Shown: positions 35,701-44,607, counted from the stretch's first letter. The stretch: 64,000 nucleotides of DNA from Bacteroides coprosuis DSM 18011 (GCA_000212915.1 CM001167.1:607780-671779), one strand, 5' to 3'. Translations and numbers: made by a program. Notes: generated by a model not told the origin, from the letters alone.

Positions 35701-35725
35701 CAAATGTAATCTAATTTTTAGATTA
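35701..35725 (-). promoter_or_regulatory. candidate susC promoter with overlapping palindrome
   Basis: Plus-strand CAAATGTA at 35701-35708 reads TACATTTG on the minus strand (TAnnTTTG). Overlapping its upstream edge is the palindrome taatctaa-ttt-ttagatta (35707-35725), placed where an operator would block or recruit polymerase. The SusC ATG is 168 nt downstream. Confidence 0.45.
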
Positions 35726-35765
35726 GAAACACTATTTTATATATTTTTATGAATTTAGTTTAATT

Positions 35766-36602
35766 TTATACTTCTGAATGATATTGTACTAGACCAGTCA
35801 TCGGACTATCTACAATTTGATCTACTTCAGCACCATACTCTTTGGCAATCTCTTGAATCAGGACTTGGTGAAGTACTGCAGTGGAACCCATTAGGCGTAT
35901 AGGATAGGTGTGATAATTGTATTGTTTGATATTCCTTTCAAAGAAATTCTTAAGATTAAAGACAAGAAGGTTGTTAACATATTCATTCTCTAAATGCTCA
36001 GATAAGAAGAATGAAATGGTTGCAAGGAATCGATTAGGGAATGGTCTTGAATAGACAGATTCCATTGCATCGCTTGGTTCTATACGGAATGTATCATAGA
36101 ATAACTCCGTTAAATCTTGTGGAGCTAATCCTTTTAAAACATCGGATAAGAAAAGTTTTCCTAAAGCTGCTCCACTTCCTTCATCTCCTAATATATAACC
36201 TCCAGAACGGACATTCTTTTCTATTTCTTTTCCGTTGTAAAAGCATGAATTAGAGCCTGTTCCTAAAATACAAGCAATTCCAGGTTCGTGAATGAATAAT
36301 CCTCTTGCTGCTGCTAGTAAATCACTTTCAACTTCTATTGGTGTTTTAAATTGTGCTACTAATGAGGCCTCAACAATTCCTTTTTTATTAGCAGAGGTAC
36401 ATCCTGCTCCGTAGTAATGTACGCAGTCAAATTTTTTTCTAAAGAATTCTTCTGGTAGGTTTAGGCGAACACTTCTACTGATTTCTCTACGAGTCTGAAA
36501 GAATGGGTTTATACCTTCTGTAAAGACACGTTTAATAACACTGTCTCCTTCAACAACGGCCCACTCAGTTCTTGTTGAGCTACTTTCAGCAATGAGTTTC
36601 AT
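35766..36602 (-). CDS. BadF-type kinase-fold protein with altered phosphate loop
   Basis: 278 residues, clearly paralogous to the kinase at 8659-9498: shared strings are EGINPFFQT, YYGAGCTS, GIACILGTGSNSCFYNG, GYILGDEGSGAALGKLF and FPNRFLATIS. However, the phosphate-1 loop reads AESSSTRTEW instead of ADSGSTKTDW: the acidic metal-site residue Asp6 is Glu, Gly8 is Ser, and Lys11 is Arg. The adenosine-side motifs remain intact. I recall similar loops in Bacteroides orthologues, so this is probably a stable subfamily, not decay. It could be an amino-sugar kinase with changed kinetics or a sugar/ATP sensor. It has its own candidate promoter and stands 232 nt before susC. Confidence 0.82.
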   Translation of the reverse strand: MKLIAESSSTRTEWAVVEGDSVIKRVFTEGINPFFQTRREISRSVRLNLPEEFFRKKFDCVHYYGAGCTSANKKGIVEASLVAQFKTPIEVESDLLAAARGLFIHEPGIACILGTGSNSCFYNGKEIEKNVRSGGYILGDEGSGAALGKLFLSDVLKGLAPQDLTELFYDTFRIEPSDAMESVYSRPFPNRFLATISFFLSEHLENEYVNNLLVFNLKNFFERNIKQYNYHTYPIRLMGSTAVLHQVLIQEIAKEYGAEVDQIVDSPMTGLVQYHSEV

Positions 36603-36644
36603 ATGAATAGAATATTTATGTTAAGTAAGTCCTATGATTTTCTA

Positions 36645-36652
36645 CAAAGATA
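36645..36652 (-). promoter_or_regulatory. candidate promoter of the second kinase gene
   Basis: Plus-strand CAAAGATA reads TATCTTTG on the minus strand (TAnnTTTG), 42 nt before the ATG at 36602. The stretch just upstream (36671-36700) carries three TCTAAA-type strings (aatctaaaat, tatctaaatt, ttctaaataa), which share TCTAA with the palindrome at the susC promoter. Otherwise 36653-36842 holds nothing recognised. Confidence 0.4.
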
Positions 36653-36842
36653 AAAATTAAAATGTAAATAAATCTAAAATTAAATATCTAAATTCTAAAT
36701 AATAGAACATTTTTAATCCTAGGTTGAGTTTTGCTGTAATTGTATGCAAAATGTTTCACTTCTTAATGAGATACTCTTTTAGTCTGTCTATTGTTCATAC
36801 TTGTCAAAAAGGTATAGAAGAAAGTTTGACTTTTCCTAAAAA

Positions 36843-38298
36843 AGGTAGACAGATTTCATTAATCATATAAAGTTATGAAATCAAAGAAGATGAATAGATA
36901 TACAGATAGTGAAAGATTATCTATTCTGCGAGATCATTTTGAAACAGGTTCAAGCCGGGCATCCACAGCTAGAAAATATAATCTAGCTACTCCTAGTCTA
37001 ATAAATTCATGGATAAATCGATTTCGTTTTGAAGAATTAGAATTATCTTCCGACTGTAAATACAGCCAAGAGATGAAAAAGAAACAGGAAACAACCTCGA
37101 CTGAATCTAGTTTACAATCTCGTATACGAGATTTAGAAAAAGCTTTAGCTTACTCTAAACTGGAAGTTCTGGCATTGAACACTCTTATAGATATTGCTGA
37201 AAAACAAGAAGAAATTACTATAAGAAAAAAATACTGGGGCCAAGCAGTAAAACAGCTTCATGAGCAGCATAGTTTGCCAATACAGACTGCTTGTGGATTG
37301 TTTGGCCATTGTAGGCAAGCATATTATCAGTTAAAAACAAATTATTTTGAACGTTCCATGCGAGAAAATCAATGGATTCAAGTCGCTAAAGAGATTCGCT
37401 GTCAAGCGCCAGGAGTAGGTTCTATAAAGTTACACAAACAACTTAGTGAAATTTTTGGAGCAGAACATATGATTGGTCGGGATGCTTTTATAAAGCTATT
37501 ACGTAAAAAAAAGATGGTATTACCAGCTCCTAAACCACGACATACAACCAATTCAAATCATCGTTTTAGAAAGTATAAAAATTTAATTAAAGGTATTCAA
37601 CTAAATAGACCAAATCAGCTGTGGGTAGCTGATATCACCTATATTGACACACAGGTTGGTTTTACTTATTTGCACATAATAACCGATGCTTATTCTCGTC
37701 GTATTATGGGCTGGAAGCTGGCTGAGACTCTTAAGGCAGAGCATACATTAGAGGCTCTTAGAATGGCTATATCATACGCAGGGAAGAATAATCTAACAGA
37801 CTTAATACATCACTCAGATAGAGGTGTGCAATACTGTAGTACAGATTATGTAAACGAGCTAAAAACGTATGACATTAACATCAGTATGACAGAAGACTCA
37901 AAACCAACAGATAATGCTATTGCAGAAAGGGTTAATGGAATTATTAAACAAGAATTAATTTATAGACTTAAGCTTGTTAAAGATATAAAAGAACTAGAAG
38001 TTAAACTCTCATCCTTTATTGAATACTATAATATAAGGCGACCACATATGAGTTTAGGTATGCAGGCCCCAGATAAGGTTTATCTTCAGAGTGGACAGCA
38101 GAATAGACTATGGAAACCTAGAGTCTTTAAAAAGAGTAAGCAAGTAATAATACAACCATAATTTATTATTTAATTTTAAAATCAGAAAAGCTAAGAAGAC
38201 ATCTTTTATACCCCAAATCCGATTGTGACTATATATTCAGGTTGTGTATAAATATTATGTCTACTTAGTTAGTTATTTAACAAGAAAACTGTCTACCT
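36843..38298 (+). mobile_element. IS3-family insertion sequence (probable boundaries)
   Basis: The transposase gene is flanked by a 15-nt imperfect inverted repeat: aggtagacagatttc at 36843-36857 and gaaaactgtctacct at 38284-38298 (14 of 15 pairs). The repeats lie 17 nt before the start codon and 122 nt after the stop codon. The tips do not show the usual IS3 TG...CA ends, and I see no target-site duplication in the flanks, so the ends are provisional. The element separates the kinase/SusCD locus from the housekeeping gene asd. Confidence 0.6.
36875..38161 (+). CDS. IS3-family transposase, single uninterrupted ORF
   Basis: 428 residues. The N-terminal helix-turn-helix is of OrfA type (RYTDSERLSILRDHFETGSSRASTARKYNLATPSLINSWINRF). 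A coiled-coil/leucine-rich linker follows (SLQSRIRDLEKALAYSKLEVLALNTLIDIAE), then the HTH_21 region, then an rve integrase core. The core has DDE residues in WVADITYIDT, IHHSDRGVQYCS and DNAIAERVNGIIKQE, and a final YYNIRRPHMSLGMQAPDKVY. Most IS3 elements make this protein by a -1 frameshift between orfA and orfB; here both parts lie in one frame. The gene looks intact, so the element may be active. Confidence 0.92.
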   Translation: MKSKKMNRYTDSERLSILRDHFETGSSRASTARKYNLATPSLINSWINRFRFEELELSSDCKYSQEMKKKQETTSTESSLQSRIRDLEKALAYSKLEVLALNTLIDIAEKQEEITIRKKYWGQAVKQLHEQHSLPIQTACGLFGHCRQAYYQLKTNYFERSMRENQWIQVAKEIRCQAPGVGSIKLHKQLSEIFGAEHMIGRDAFIKLLRKKKMVLPAPKPRHTTNSNHRFRKYKNLIKGIQLNRPNQLWVADITYIDTQVGFTYLHIITDAYSRRIMGWKLAETLKAEHTLEALRMAISYAGKNNLTDLIHHSDRGVQYCSTDYVNELKTYDINISMTEDSKPTDNAIAERVNGIIKQELIYRLKLVKDIKELEVKLSSFIEYYNIRRPHMSLGMQAPDKVYLQSGQQNRLWKPRVFKKSKQVIIQP

Positions 38299-38301
38299 AT
38301 A

Positions 38302-38418
38302 TCAGTATAAGACAGTTGATCGTTTCAGTATAAGAAATGACTAAGTCATTTTCATTGCATGACACCGACATGATGAAACGATGACACCGACATGTTATCA
38401 TCATGTCGGTGTCATGCA
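38302..38418. repeat. repeat cluster: 11-bp direct repeats and nested inverted repeats
   Basis: The gene-free stretch 38162-38526 holds, in order, the IS right end, two copies of tcagtataaga (38302-38312, 38325-38335), the hyphenated palindrome aaatgact-a-agtcattt (38335-38351), and a perfect 21-bp inverted repeat (38356-38376 with 38398-38418). The 21-nt loop of the last contains a third, inverted copy of the core atgacaccgacatg (38381-38394). That copy can pair instead with the right arm through 14 bp and a 7-nt loop. The core also occurs at 5877-5911. Confidence 0.8.
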
Positions 38419-38471
38419 GTATGATTTAGATTACAAAAATTTCTATTTTTTTAATGGAAAGAGGCATAAAA

Positions 38472-38501
38472 AAGGTCCATCTAAAAAATTAGATAGACCT
38501 T
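38472..38501 (-). terminator. intrinsic terminator of asd
   Basis: Stem aaggtccatcta with tagatagacctt (11 of 12 pairs) and a 6-nt A/T loop. On the minus strand it is followed by seven T, 25 nt after the asd stop codon. Confidence 0.8.
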
Positions 38502-38526
38502 CAGATATATATTCTGTCTTAAGAAT

Positions 38527-39534
38527 TTAGACTTCTTTTTCTGCTAATAAGTATTCGGCGATTTGTACTGCATTTAAAGCAGCACCTTTCTTGATTTGGT
38601 CACCTACTACCCAAAATGCTAGACCATTCGGATTGGTTAAATCTTTACGGATACGTCCAACGTAAACAGGATCTTTGCCTGTTACAAATAGAGGCATAGG
38701 ATATTCTTTTTTGCTAGGCTCATCTTGTAAAATGATACCATCACCATTTTTAAATGCTTCTTTGGCTTCTACTACAGAAATTGGTTTTTCTGTTTCTATC
38801 CAAATGCTTTCAGAGTGAGCTCTAAGAGCAGGAACTCGTACACAAGTTGCACTTACTTCGATATCGGAATGCATTATCTTTTTTGTTTCATTGTACATCT
38901 TCATCTCTTCTTTTGTGTATCCGTTTTCTGTGAACTCGTCTACTTGAGGGATGAGGTTAAATGCCAATTGATAGGCAAATTTGGAAACAGTGACCTCCTT
39001 ATCTTCTAATATTTCTCTGTATTGTTGATACAATTCATCCATTGCTGCTGCACCAGCTCCACTTGCAGCTTGATAAGTGGAAACATGAACTTTTTTTATT
39101 TTAGATAAGTCATTAATAGCCTTTAAAGCAACAACCATTTGAATTGTAGTGCAGTTTGGATTTGCAATAATTCCTCTGGGTCTATGTTTAGCATCAGTAG
39201 CATTTACTTCAGGTACAACCAAGGGTACATCTTTATCCATGCGGAATGCACTTGAGTTGTCAATCATAATTGCTCCGTGCTTAGTTATAGTTTCTGCAAA
39301 TTCTACAGAGGTTCCACCTCCTGCAGATGTGAAAGCTATATCAATACCCTTAAAGTCATCATTATGTTGAAGGAGTTTAACTTCGATTTCTTTCCCATTA
39401 AATTGAAACTTCTTACCAGCACTACGATGAGAGCCAAATAATACTAATTCATCAATCGGAAAATTTCTTTCTTCTAGTACGCGTAGGAATTCTTGTCCTA
39501 CAGCTCCACTAGCCCCAACAATTGCTACTTTCAT
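38527..39534 (-). CDS. asd: aspartate-semialdehyde dehydrogenase
   Basis: NADPH-dependent reduction of aspartyl phosphate to aspartate semialdehyde, feeding lysine/diaminopimelate, threonine and methionine. 335 residues, normal for the family. The Rossmann motif [22 protein letters not shown] is at the start, and the catalytic thiolate is C128 in [23 protein letters not shown] follows, as does the substrate-binding [22 protein letters not shown]. It is a single gene with its own candidate promoter and terminator. Diaminopimelate is a peptidoglycan precursor, but the intervening IS and terminators argue against coupling to the salvage operon. Confidence 0.96.
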   Translation of the reverse strand: MKVAIVGASGAVGQEFLRVLEERNFPIDELVLFGSHRSAGKKFQFNGKEIEVKLLQHNDDFKGIDIAFTSAGGGTSVEFAETITKHGAIMIDNSSAFRMDKDVPLVVPEVNATDAKHRPRGIIANPNCTTIQMVVALKAINDLSKIKKVHVSTYQAASGAGAAAMDELYQQYREILEDKEVTVSKFAYQLAFNLIPQVDEFTENGYTKEEMKMYNETKKIMHSDIEVSATCVRVPALRAHSESIWIETEKPISVVEAKEAFKNGDGIILQDEPSKKEYPMPLFVTGKDPVYVGRIRKDLTNPNGLAFWVVGDQIKKGAALNAVQIAEYLLAEKEV

Positions 39535-39616
39535 TCTTCTTTTTAATTTTAAATTCTGTTATAACTAAATATTCTTTATATATACATAAGAAGTTATATA
39601 TAGATGTATAATACTA

Positions 39617-39624
39617 CAAATCTA
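39617..39624 (-). promoter_or_regulatory. candidate asd promoter
   Basis: Plus-strand CAAATCTA reads TAGATTTG on the minus strand, an exact TAnnTTTG, 82 nt before the asd ATG. No clear -33 element. The rest of 39535-39749 is AT-rich without other recognised features. Confidence 0.4.
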
Positions 39625-39749
39625 AAATAAAAATGTAATAAAAGGATTGATTTAACAACATTTCGCTACTACTTAATTTGAAAATGATTGGTATAGCCAC
39701 ATCTTTTAATTTTCTTTGTATAATAAATGTAATAAAACAGAACTAAACT

Positions 39750-41888
39750 ATGAGTTGGCTAGATATAAGTGAACACTTACCCATAACGGATCCTACTTGG
39801 ATTTTCTTTTTGGTACTAACAATTATCCTTTTTGCCCCAATGATTTTAGGACGGTTGAAAATACCTCATATCATTGGTATGATTTTGGCTGGAGTTTTAA
39901 TAGGTGAGTATGGACTAAATATTCTTGAGCGAGATAGCAGTTTTGAGCTCTTTGGAAAGGTTGGTTTGTATTATATCATGTTTCTAGCAGGACTAGAGAT
40001 GGATCTAGAAGACTTTAAAGTTAATCGGTTCAAGGTTTTTATTTTTGGAATATTCACCTTTAGTATACCTATGGTTATAGGGGTTATTAGTAGCGTCTAT
40101 ATCTTAGAATATAGTGTGATAACGTCTGTGTTACTCGCTAGTATGTATGCTTCTCATACACTAATATCTTATCCTGCTGTAAGTAAGTATGGCTTATCCC
40201 GCATGCGGAGTGTTAGTATTACTGTAGGAGGTACAGCTATAACAGATACCTTTGCGTTGATAATACTTGCTGTAATTGCTGGTATGTATAGGGGAGAGAT
40301 AGATGAATATTTTTGGTTTTTATTATTTATAAAAGTAATAATTGTTGTTCTTTTAATAGCAATACTTACACCTCGTATCGCTCGCTGGTTTTTTAGAAAA
40401 TATGAAGATAACATCATGCAATTTGTCTTTGTGTTGGCAGTCGTTTTCTTAGGAGGTGGATTATTAGAATTAGCTGGACTCGAGGGTATTTTAGGCGCAT
40501 TCTTGGTGGGGTTAGTCCTAAATAGGCTGATACCTAGGCTCTCTCCTTTAATGAATCGTTTAGAGTTTGTGGGTAATGCTTTATTTATCCCTTATTTCTT
40601 AATAGGTGTGGGGATGATCATAGATCTTCGTACCTTTTTTAAGGGTGGAGAAGCTCTAAAGGTAGCTATAGTAATGACTATTGTTGCTACATCAGCTAAG
40701 TGGTTAGCTGCATTCTTTACTCAGAAAACATTTAAAATGAAAAAAGAAGAGCGTTCGATAATCTTTGGATTGAGTAATGCTCAAGCTGCTGCTACATTGG
40801 CTGCTGTTCTTGTCGGAAATAAAATTGAAGTTTCTCCAGGTGTGCCTTTATTAAATGATGACGTATTAAATGGAACAGTTGTTATGATCTTAATCACTTG
40901 TTTAATTAGCTCCGTTGTTACAGAAAAAACGGCGAGAAAGATAGCACTTGCAGGTGATGCCGTAGATGATAATAAGGCTAGTGAAAAGCGTGAAGAGGAA
41001 AATATTCTGATTCCTGTTGCGAACCCACATACTATAGAGGATTTGATTAATATGGCTTTATTGATTAAAAATGAAAAGCAAAAAGATGGGTTAGTTGCAC
41101 TTCATGTGATCAATGATGAAATGGCTTCTGAATCACGAGAAGTGCAGGGACAGCGAAGCCTTGAGGTTGCTGCTTCCGTAGGAGCTTCAGCTGATGTAAG
41201 TATACAAACGATACTAAGGTATGATGTGAGTATTGTGTCGGGGATCATTCATACAATGAAAGAACAAGCAGCTACAGATGTAGTTATAGGTCTTCATAAA
41301 AAAGCTAATATTGTTGACTCCTTTTTTGGTGTTAAAACACTCAATTTGTTAAGTGCTACTAGTCGTCAAATATTTATAGTGAAGGCCTTAATGCCTGTTA
41401 ATACCTTGCGAAAAATTATAGTAGCAGTTCCTTCAAGAGCAGAAAGAGAGTCAGGATTCACCAAATGGGTTACTCGGTTGTGCCGTATGGGAGGACAATT
41501 AGGTTGTAGAATTCACTTCTTTGCAAATGAAAAAACACTGGGATATATAAAAGGATTTATAGATAAAGAATACAAAGCTCTTCGTGTGCAGTACAATGAG
41601 CTAGAACACTGGGATGATATCATTATGTTGACAAAGCATGTTAATCATGATCATCTATTTGTGATTGTAAGCGCTAGGAGAGGTTCAATTTCTTATAGAC
41701 ACTCTTTTGAGGAGCTTCCTACTTTACTTTCTAAACACTTTACTGATACTAGTATTGCTATTCTTTATCCAGAACAGTATGGAGATCCAAGAGAGATTAT
41801 TACTTTTGCAGACCCCATACGACAATCCAATAGAGGTTTTTGTCAGCAAGTGGTACAGTGGTTTAATAAACTATTCAAGAGTAATTGA
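39750..41888 (+). CDS. CPA2-type cation:proton antiporter with universal-stress-like C-terminus
   Basis: 712 residues. Residues 1 to about 395 form a KefB/NhaA-like membrane domain of twelve or so segments (for example GRLKIPHIIGMILAGVLIGEYGLNIL; YYIMFLAGLEMDLEDF, the acidic unwound-helix region; LEGILGAFLVGLVLNRLIPRLSPLMNRLEFVGNALFIPYFLIGVGMIID). The remainder (about 415-700) is soluble and looks like tandem UspA domains (ENILIPVANPHTIEDLINMAL; LRKIIVAVPSRAERESGF). It would exchange Na+ or K+ for protons at the inner membrane, perhaps gated by nucleotide binding. tcdA follows with a 1-nt overlap (TGATG). Confidence 0.9.
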   Translation: MSWLDISEHLPITDPTWIFFLVLTIILFAPMILGRLKIPHIIGMILAGVLIGEYGLNILERDSSFELFGKVGLYYIMFLAGLEMDLEDFKVNRFKVFIFGIFTFSIPMVIGVISSVYILEYSVITSVLLASMYASHTLISYPAVSKYGLSRMRSVSITVGGTAITDTFALIILAVIAGMYRGEIDEYFWFLLFIKVIIVVLLIAILTPRIARWFFRKYEDNIMQFVFVLAVVFLGGGLLELAGLEGILGAFLVGLVLNRLIPRLSPLMNRLEFVGNALFIPYFLIGVGMIIDLRTFFKGGEALKVAIVMTIVATSAKWLAAFFTQKTFKMKKEERSIIFGLSNAQAAATLAAVLVGNKIEVSPGVPLLNDDVLNGTVVMILITCLISSVVTEKTARKIALAGDAVDDNKASEKREEENILIPVANPHTIEDLINMALLIKNEKQKDGLVALHVINDEMASESREVQGQRSLEVAASVGASADVSIQTILRYDVSIVSGIIHTMKEQAATDVVIGLHKKANIVDSFFGVKTLNLLSATSRQIFIVKALMPVNTLRKIIVAVPSRAERESGFTKWVTRLCRMGGQLGCRIHFFANEKTLGYIKGFIDKEYKALRVQYNELEHWDDIIMLTKHVNHDHLFVIVSARRGSISYRHSFEELPTLLSKHFTDTSIAILYPEQYGDPREIITFADPIRQSNRGFCQQVVQWFNKLFKSN

Positions 41889-42598
41889 TGGAGCAGTGGA
41901 AAGAAAGAACTTCTCTACTTTATGGAGAAGCTAAGATGAAAAGGCTTGAAGAAGCCCATGTTTTAATTGTAGGAACAGGAGGAGTAGGCGCTTATGCTGC
42001 TGAAATGATTTGCAGGGCAGGTGTAGGAAAAATGACCTTAGTGGATGGAGATACTGTCCAACCAAGTAATATCAATCGTCAGCTACCCGCACTTCAGTCT
42101 ACTATTGGTCGGCAAAAGGTGGAACTGTTGGGAGAAAGATTGTGTCAGATAAATCCAAAAATCGAATTGACTTTATTACCAATCTTTATAAAGGATGAGG
42201 CTATACCAGAATTGTTAGATCGGGCAAAATATGATTTTGTGGTAGATGCCATAGATACATTATCTCCTAAATGTTTTTTGATAGCAGAATCCTTAAATCG
42301 TAATTTGAATATTATTTCTAGTATGGGTGCGGGCGCGAAGACTGATATTACTCAAGTTGCTTTCGAAAATCTGTGGAAAACAATTAATTGCAAGTTAAGC
42401 AAAGCTGTTCGCAAACGTTTATTAAAAATGGGGATCAAACAAAAACTCCCCGTAGTTTATAGTAAGGAATTAGCAGATCCTAATGCTATCATATTAATTG
42501 ATGATGAGCAAAATAAAAAATCAACATGTGGAACAGTTAGTTATATGCCGGCTGTTTTTGGTTGCTATTTAGCTGAATATGTATTGACTCGATTATAA
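41888..42598 (+). CDS. tcdA: tRNA threonylcarbamoyladenosine dehydratase (ThiF/MoeB fold)
   Basis: E1-like ATP-dependent enzyme that cyclises the t6A base of tRNA to ct6A. 236 residues from ATG at 41888; a TTG one codon earlier is possible but the ATG sits in a TGATG coupling site with the antiporter. Adenylate-binding [37 protein letters not shown] is near the N-terminus, then [13 protein letters not shown], and the closing [25 protein letters not shown]. The start [29 protein letters not shown] is typical of TcdA (CsdL) rather than MoeB or ThiF. Confidence 0.88.
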   Translation: MEQWKERTSLLYGEAKMKRLEEAHVLIVGTGGVGAYAAEMICRAGVGKMTLVDGDTVQPSNINRQLPALQSTIGRQKVELLGERLCQINPKIELTLLPIFIKDEAIPELLDRAKYDFVVDAIDTLSPKCFLIAESLNRNLNIISSMGAGAKTDITQVAFENLWKTINCKLSKAVRKRLLKMGIKQKLPVVYSKELADPNAIILIDDEQNKKSTCGTVSYMPAVFGCYLAEYVLTRL

Positions 42599-42615
42599 AA
42601 GATAAACCTATTGCT

Positions 42616-43272
42616 GTGATAAAATTAAGAGATATACAAAAAAGTTTTGGAGACCTAAAAGTCTTAAAAGGTATTGATCTCGAAATTCATGAGAAAGAGA
42701 TTGTAAGCATTGTTGGTCCTAGTGGATCAGGAAAAACAACTCTCTTACAAATCATGGGTACATTGGATAAGCCTGATCAGGGATCTATAGAGATTAAAGG
42801 TAAGAAAATAGACGGTTTAAAAGATAAAGAGTTAGCTATCTTTAGGAATCAAGAGATTGGTTTTATCTTTCAGTTTCACCAACTATTACCTGAGTTTACA
42901 GCAGTAGAAAACATTATGATGCCAGCTTTGATAGGTGGTTTGTCAAAGAGTAAAGCTCAGGATAGGGCAATGGAGTTACTTGATCTCCTTGGATTAAAAG
43001 AACGTGCAGAGCACAAGCCAAATGAACTTTCGGGAGGTGAAAAACAGCGAGTAGCCGTTGCTAGGGCATTAATTAATGATCCTGCAGTAGTCTTAGCAGA
43101 TGAGCCTTCTGGAAGCTTGGATACACAAAACAAGGAAGAACTTCATCAGCTATTCTTTGATTTAAGAGATCAACTAGGTCAAACTTTTGTAATAGTTACT
43201 CATGATGAGAAGTTAGCTCAATTAACTGATCGAACCATTCATCTGATTGATGGTCAATTGAATGATAAGTAA
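42616..43272 (+). CDS. lolD: LolD-like ABC transporter ATP-binding protein
   Basis: 218 residues of the MacB/LolD-type ATPase. Walker A is [10 protein letters not shown]-loop [16 protein letters not shown], signature LSGGEKQR, Walker [13 protein letters not shown], and the switch His is in VIVTHDEK. The [15 protein letters not shown] string is characteristic of LolD, which powers release of lipoproteins from the inner membrane to LolA. The membrane partners (LolC/E) are not adjacent, as usual in Bacteroidetes. The start is GTG at 42616, chosen because the following [21 protein letters not shown] aligns with family N-termini. The 3' end overlaps the convergent next gene by 19 nt. Confidence 0.85.
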   Translation: MIKLRDIQKSFGDLKVLKGIDLEIHEKEIVSIVGPSGSGKTTLLQIMGTLDKPDQGSIEIKGKKIDGLKDKELAIFRNQEIGFIFQFHQLLPEFTAVENIMMPALIGGLSKSKAQDRAMELLDLLGLKERAEHKPNELSGGEKQRVAVARALINDPAVVLADEPSGSLDTQNKEELHQLFFDLRDQLGQTFVIVTHDEKLAQLTDRTIHLIDGQLNDK

Positions 43273-44147
43273 TTTCTTAAACGATCTATAGTTATTGCAT
43301 CAAACTCTTCTAAAATTTGAAGTTGTTTGATGCTTTTTATTTCTCCTTGTTTTCGCCTTAGATTAAAGATGGCTTTTACTTGCTCATAGTTGAGATAAGG
43401 ATGCTTTAGAAGACTTTTAAAGTCAAGTTTGTTGATTTCTAAAGGAATTATTTCTGTGGGATCTATGCTAAACCACGTTTTGAACAGCTCAACATCTAAA
43501 TCTATTTCTTTAAACTGTTTTATAGTATAGAAACCTCCTAATTTATCTCGGTATCTCACTATCTTTTTCGCATAGTATGATCCTATACCTGGAATTTTTT
43601 TTAGAAGTGTTGTGTCTGCTGAATTGAGAGCTATAATTGTCCCCGTTTGAAGTTTCTCTATTTGTTTAGATGGCGTGTGTGTAGTCTTATTGTACTGAGG
43701 CATTAAGTAAGACTGTGACTGTTGATCTGCTATGACTATGAAAGCTTCTATTTGAGGATAAATAGTATCATTTATTGTGAATAGTTTTTTAAGATCTGTC
43801 GTTTTTCTATAGACCCCACCTTTGTTTCTATAATTTATAATATTTTGGGCTATAGCTTGAGATAGACCTGCATTTATCAATTCTTCTTTTGAATCTTTAT
43901 TGGGGTTGAATTTTTTAGTTAATGTTAGATGAACTTTAGCCTCTCTGATACTGTCAATTTCCAAATTTTTTTTTGATACAAAAGTTTCATATTCATTTTG
44001 GAATTGAGAAAGAGAAGGGTCTCTGTGAGAGATTCTTAATGAGGGTAAATACTGTAAGAGAAAGAGTGCAATTAGAATTAATAAAACAAGTACTAATAAT
44101 CCTATTCTTTCTTTACGTGAAAAATAGAAAAGATCTTTCCACTGCAT
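43254..44147 (-). CDS. ComEA-like helix-hairpin-helix protein
   Basis: 297 residues. One N-terminal transmembrane helix ([20 protein letters not shown], residues about 14-33) is followed by several HhH units: [86 protein letters not shown], and ENKLDF-type repeat [36 protein letters not shown]. HhH units bind DNA non-specifically. ComEA captures incoming DNA in competent bacteria, but in Bacteroidetes the anchored multi-HhH form is widespread and its role is unproven. Confidence 0.85.
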   Translation of the reverse strand: MQWKDLFYFSRKERIGLLVLVLLILIALFLLQYLPSLRISHRDPSLSQFQNEYETFVSKKNLEIDSIREAKVHLTLTKKFNPNKDSKEELINAGLSQAIAQNIINYRNKGGVYRKTTDLKKLFTINDTIYPQIEAFIVIADQQSQSYLMPQYNKTTHTPSKQIEKLQTGTIIALNSADTTLLKKIPGIGSYYAKKIVRYRDKLGGFYTIKQFKEIDLDVELFKTWFSIDPTEIIPLEINKLDFKSLLKHPYLNYEQVKAIFNLRRKQGEIKSIKQLQILEEFDAITIDRLRNYLSFN

Positions 44148-44226
44148 TAATTTTAAAATCGTTAAGGTTTATCGGATTCGAAAGTAGGTAAAAAACTAGT
44201 ATATTCGCAGTCTTAGATAAAATAAA

Positions 44227-44607
44227 ATGTATAAACGAGTTAGAAAATATCCAATCTCTATAATTATTTTTTTAATAATCTGTTATTTGTCTTTTTTTAG
44301 GCCGCCGTCAGTGGGTGTACCTAATATACCACATCTAGATAAAGTTATTCACTTTTTGATGTATTTTGGGTTTTCCTCCATACTTTGGGTAGAGTTTTTG
44401 CGTGATGAAAAAAGAACCCACCCTAAAAAAGGATGGGTTATAGCATTTTGTTTACCAATATTAATAAGTGGATTAATAGAGTTGCTCCAAGAGTATTGTA
44501 CTACCTATAGAGGTGGCGAGTGGTTAGACTTTCTGGCTAATAGCATGGGTGCTTTAGTGGCAAGCTTGCTTTTCTTTTTTGTCTTCAGAAAATCGAAGCT
44601 TTTCTAA
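44227..44607 (+). CDS. small VanZ-like membrane protein
   Basis: 126 residues with about four hydrophobic segments. The VanZ-like hallmarks are HLDKVIHFLMYFGFSSILWVEFL and the later PILISGLIELLQEYCTTYRGGEWLDFLANSMGALVASLLFF (E-x-x-Q near E-L-L-Q-E, D-x-x-x-N). Named for a teicoplanin-resistance accessory gene, the family is common in bacteria without resistance and its function is not known. No van genes are near. It converges on murF with a 4-nt overlap. Confidence 0.8.
   Translation: MYKRVRKYPISIIIFLIICYLSFFRPPSVGVPNIPHLDKVIHFLMYFGFSSILWVEFLRDEKRTHPKKGWVIAFCLPILISGLIELLQEYCTTYRGGEWLDFLANSMGALVASLLFFFVFRKSKLF

Noticed and set aside
36780-36842. Left end of the IS farther upstream
   Set aside because: ctgtcta-like strings exist here but no matching partner could be found to the right of 38298.
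41885-41887. TTG start for tcdA, and likewise TTG at 46167 for folP
   Set aside because: ATG codons lie one and two codons downstream, respectively, fit family N-termini, and the tcdA ATG forms a TGATG coupling site.
43254-44147. Competence (DNA uptake) gene comEA
   Set aside because: HhH repeats and an anchor are present, but no other competence genes are nearby and the multi-HhH form is widespread in Bacteroidetes, so the role is left open.
44227-44607. Glycopeptide resistance gene vanZ
   Set aside because: Only the VanZ-like family domain is present; no other van genes are nearby, and such proteins are common in susceptible bacteria.
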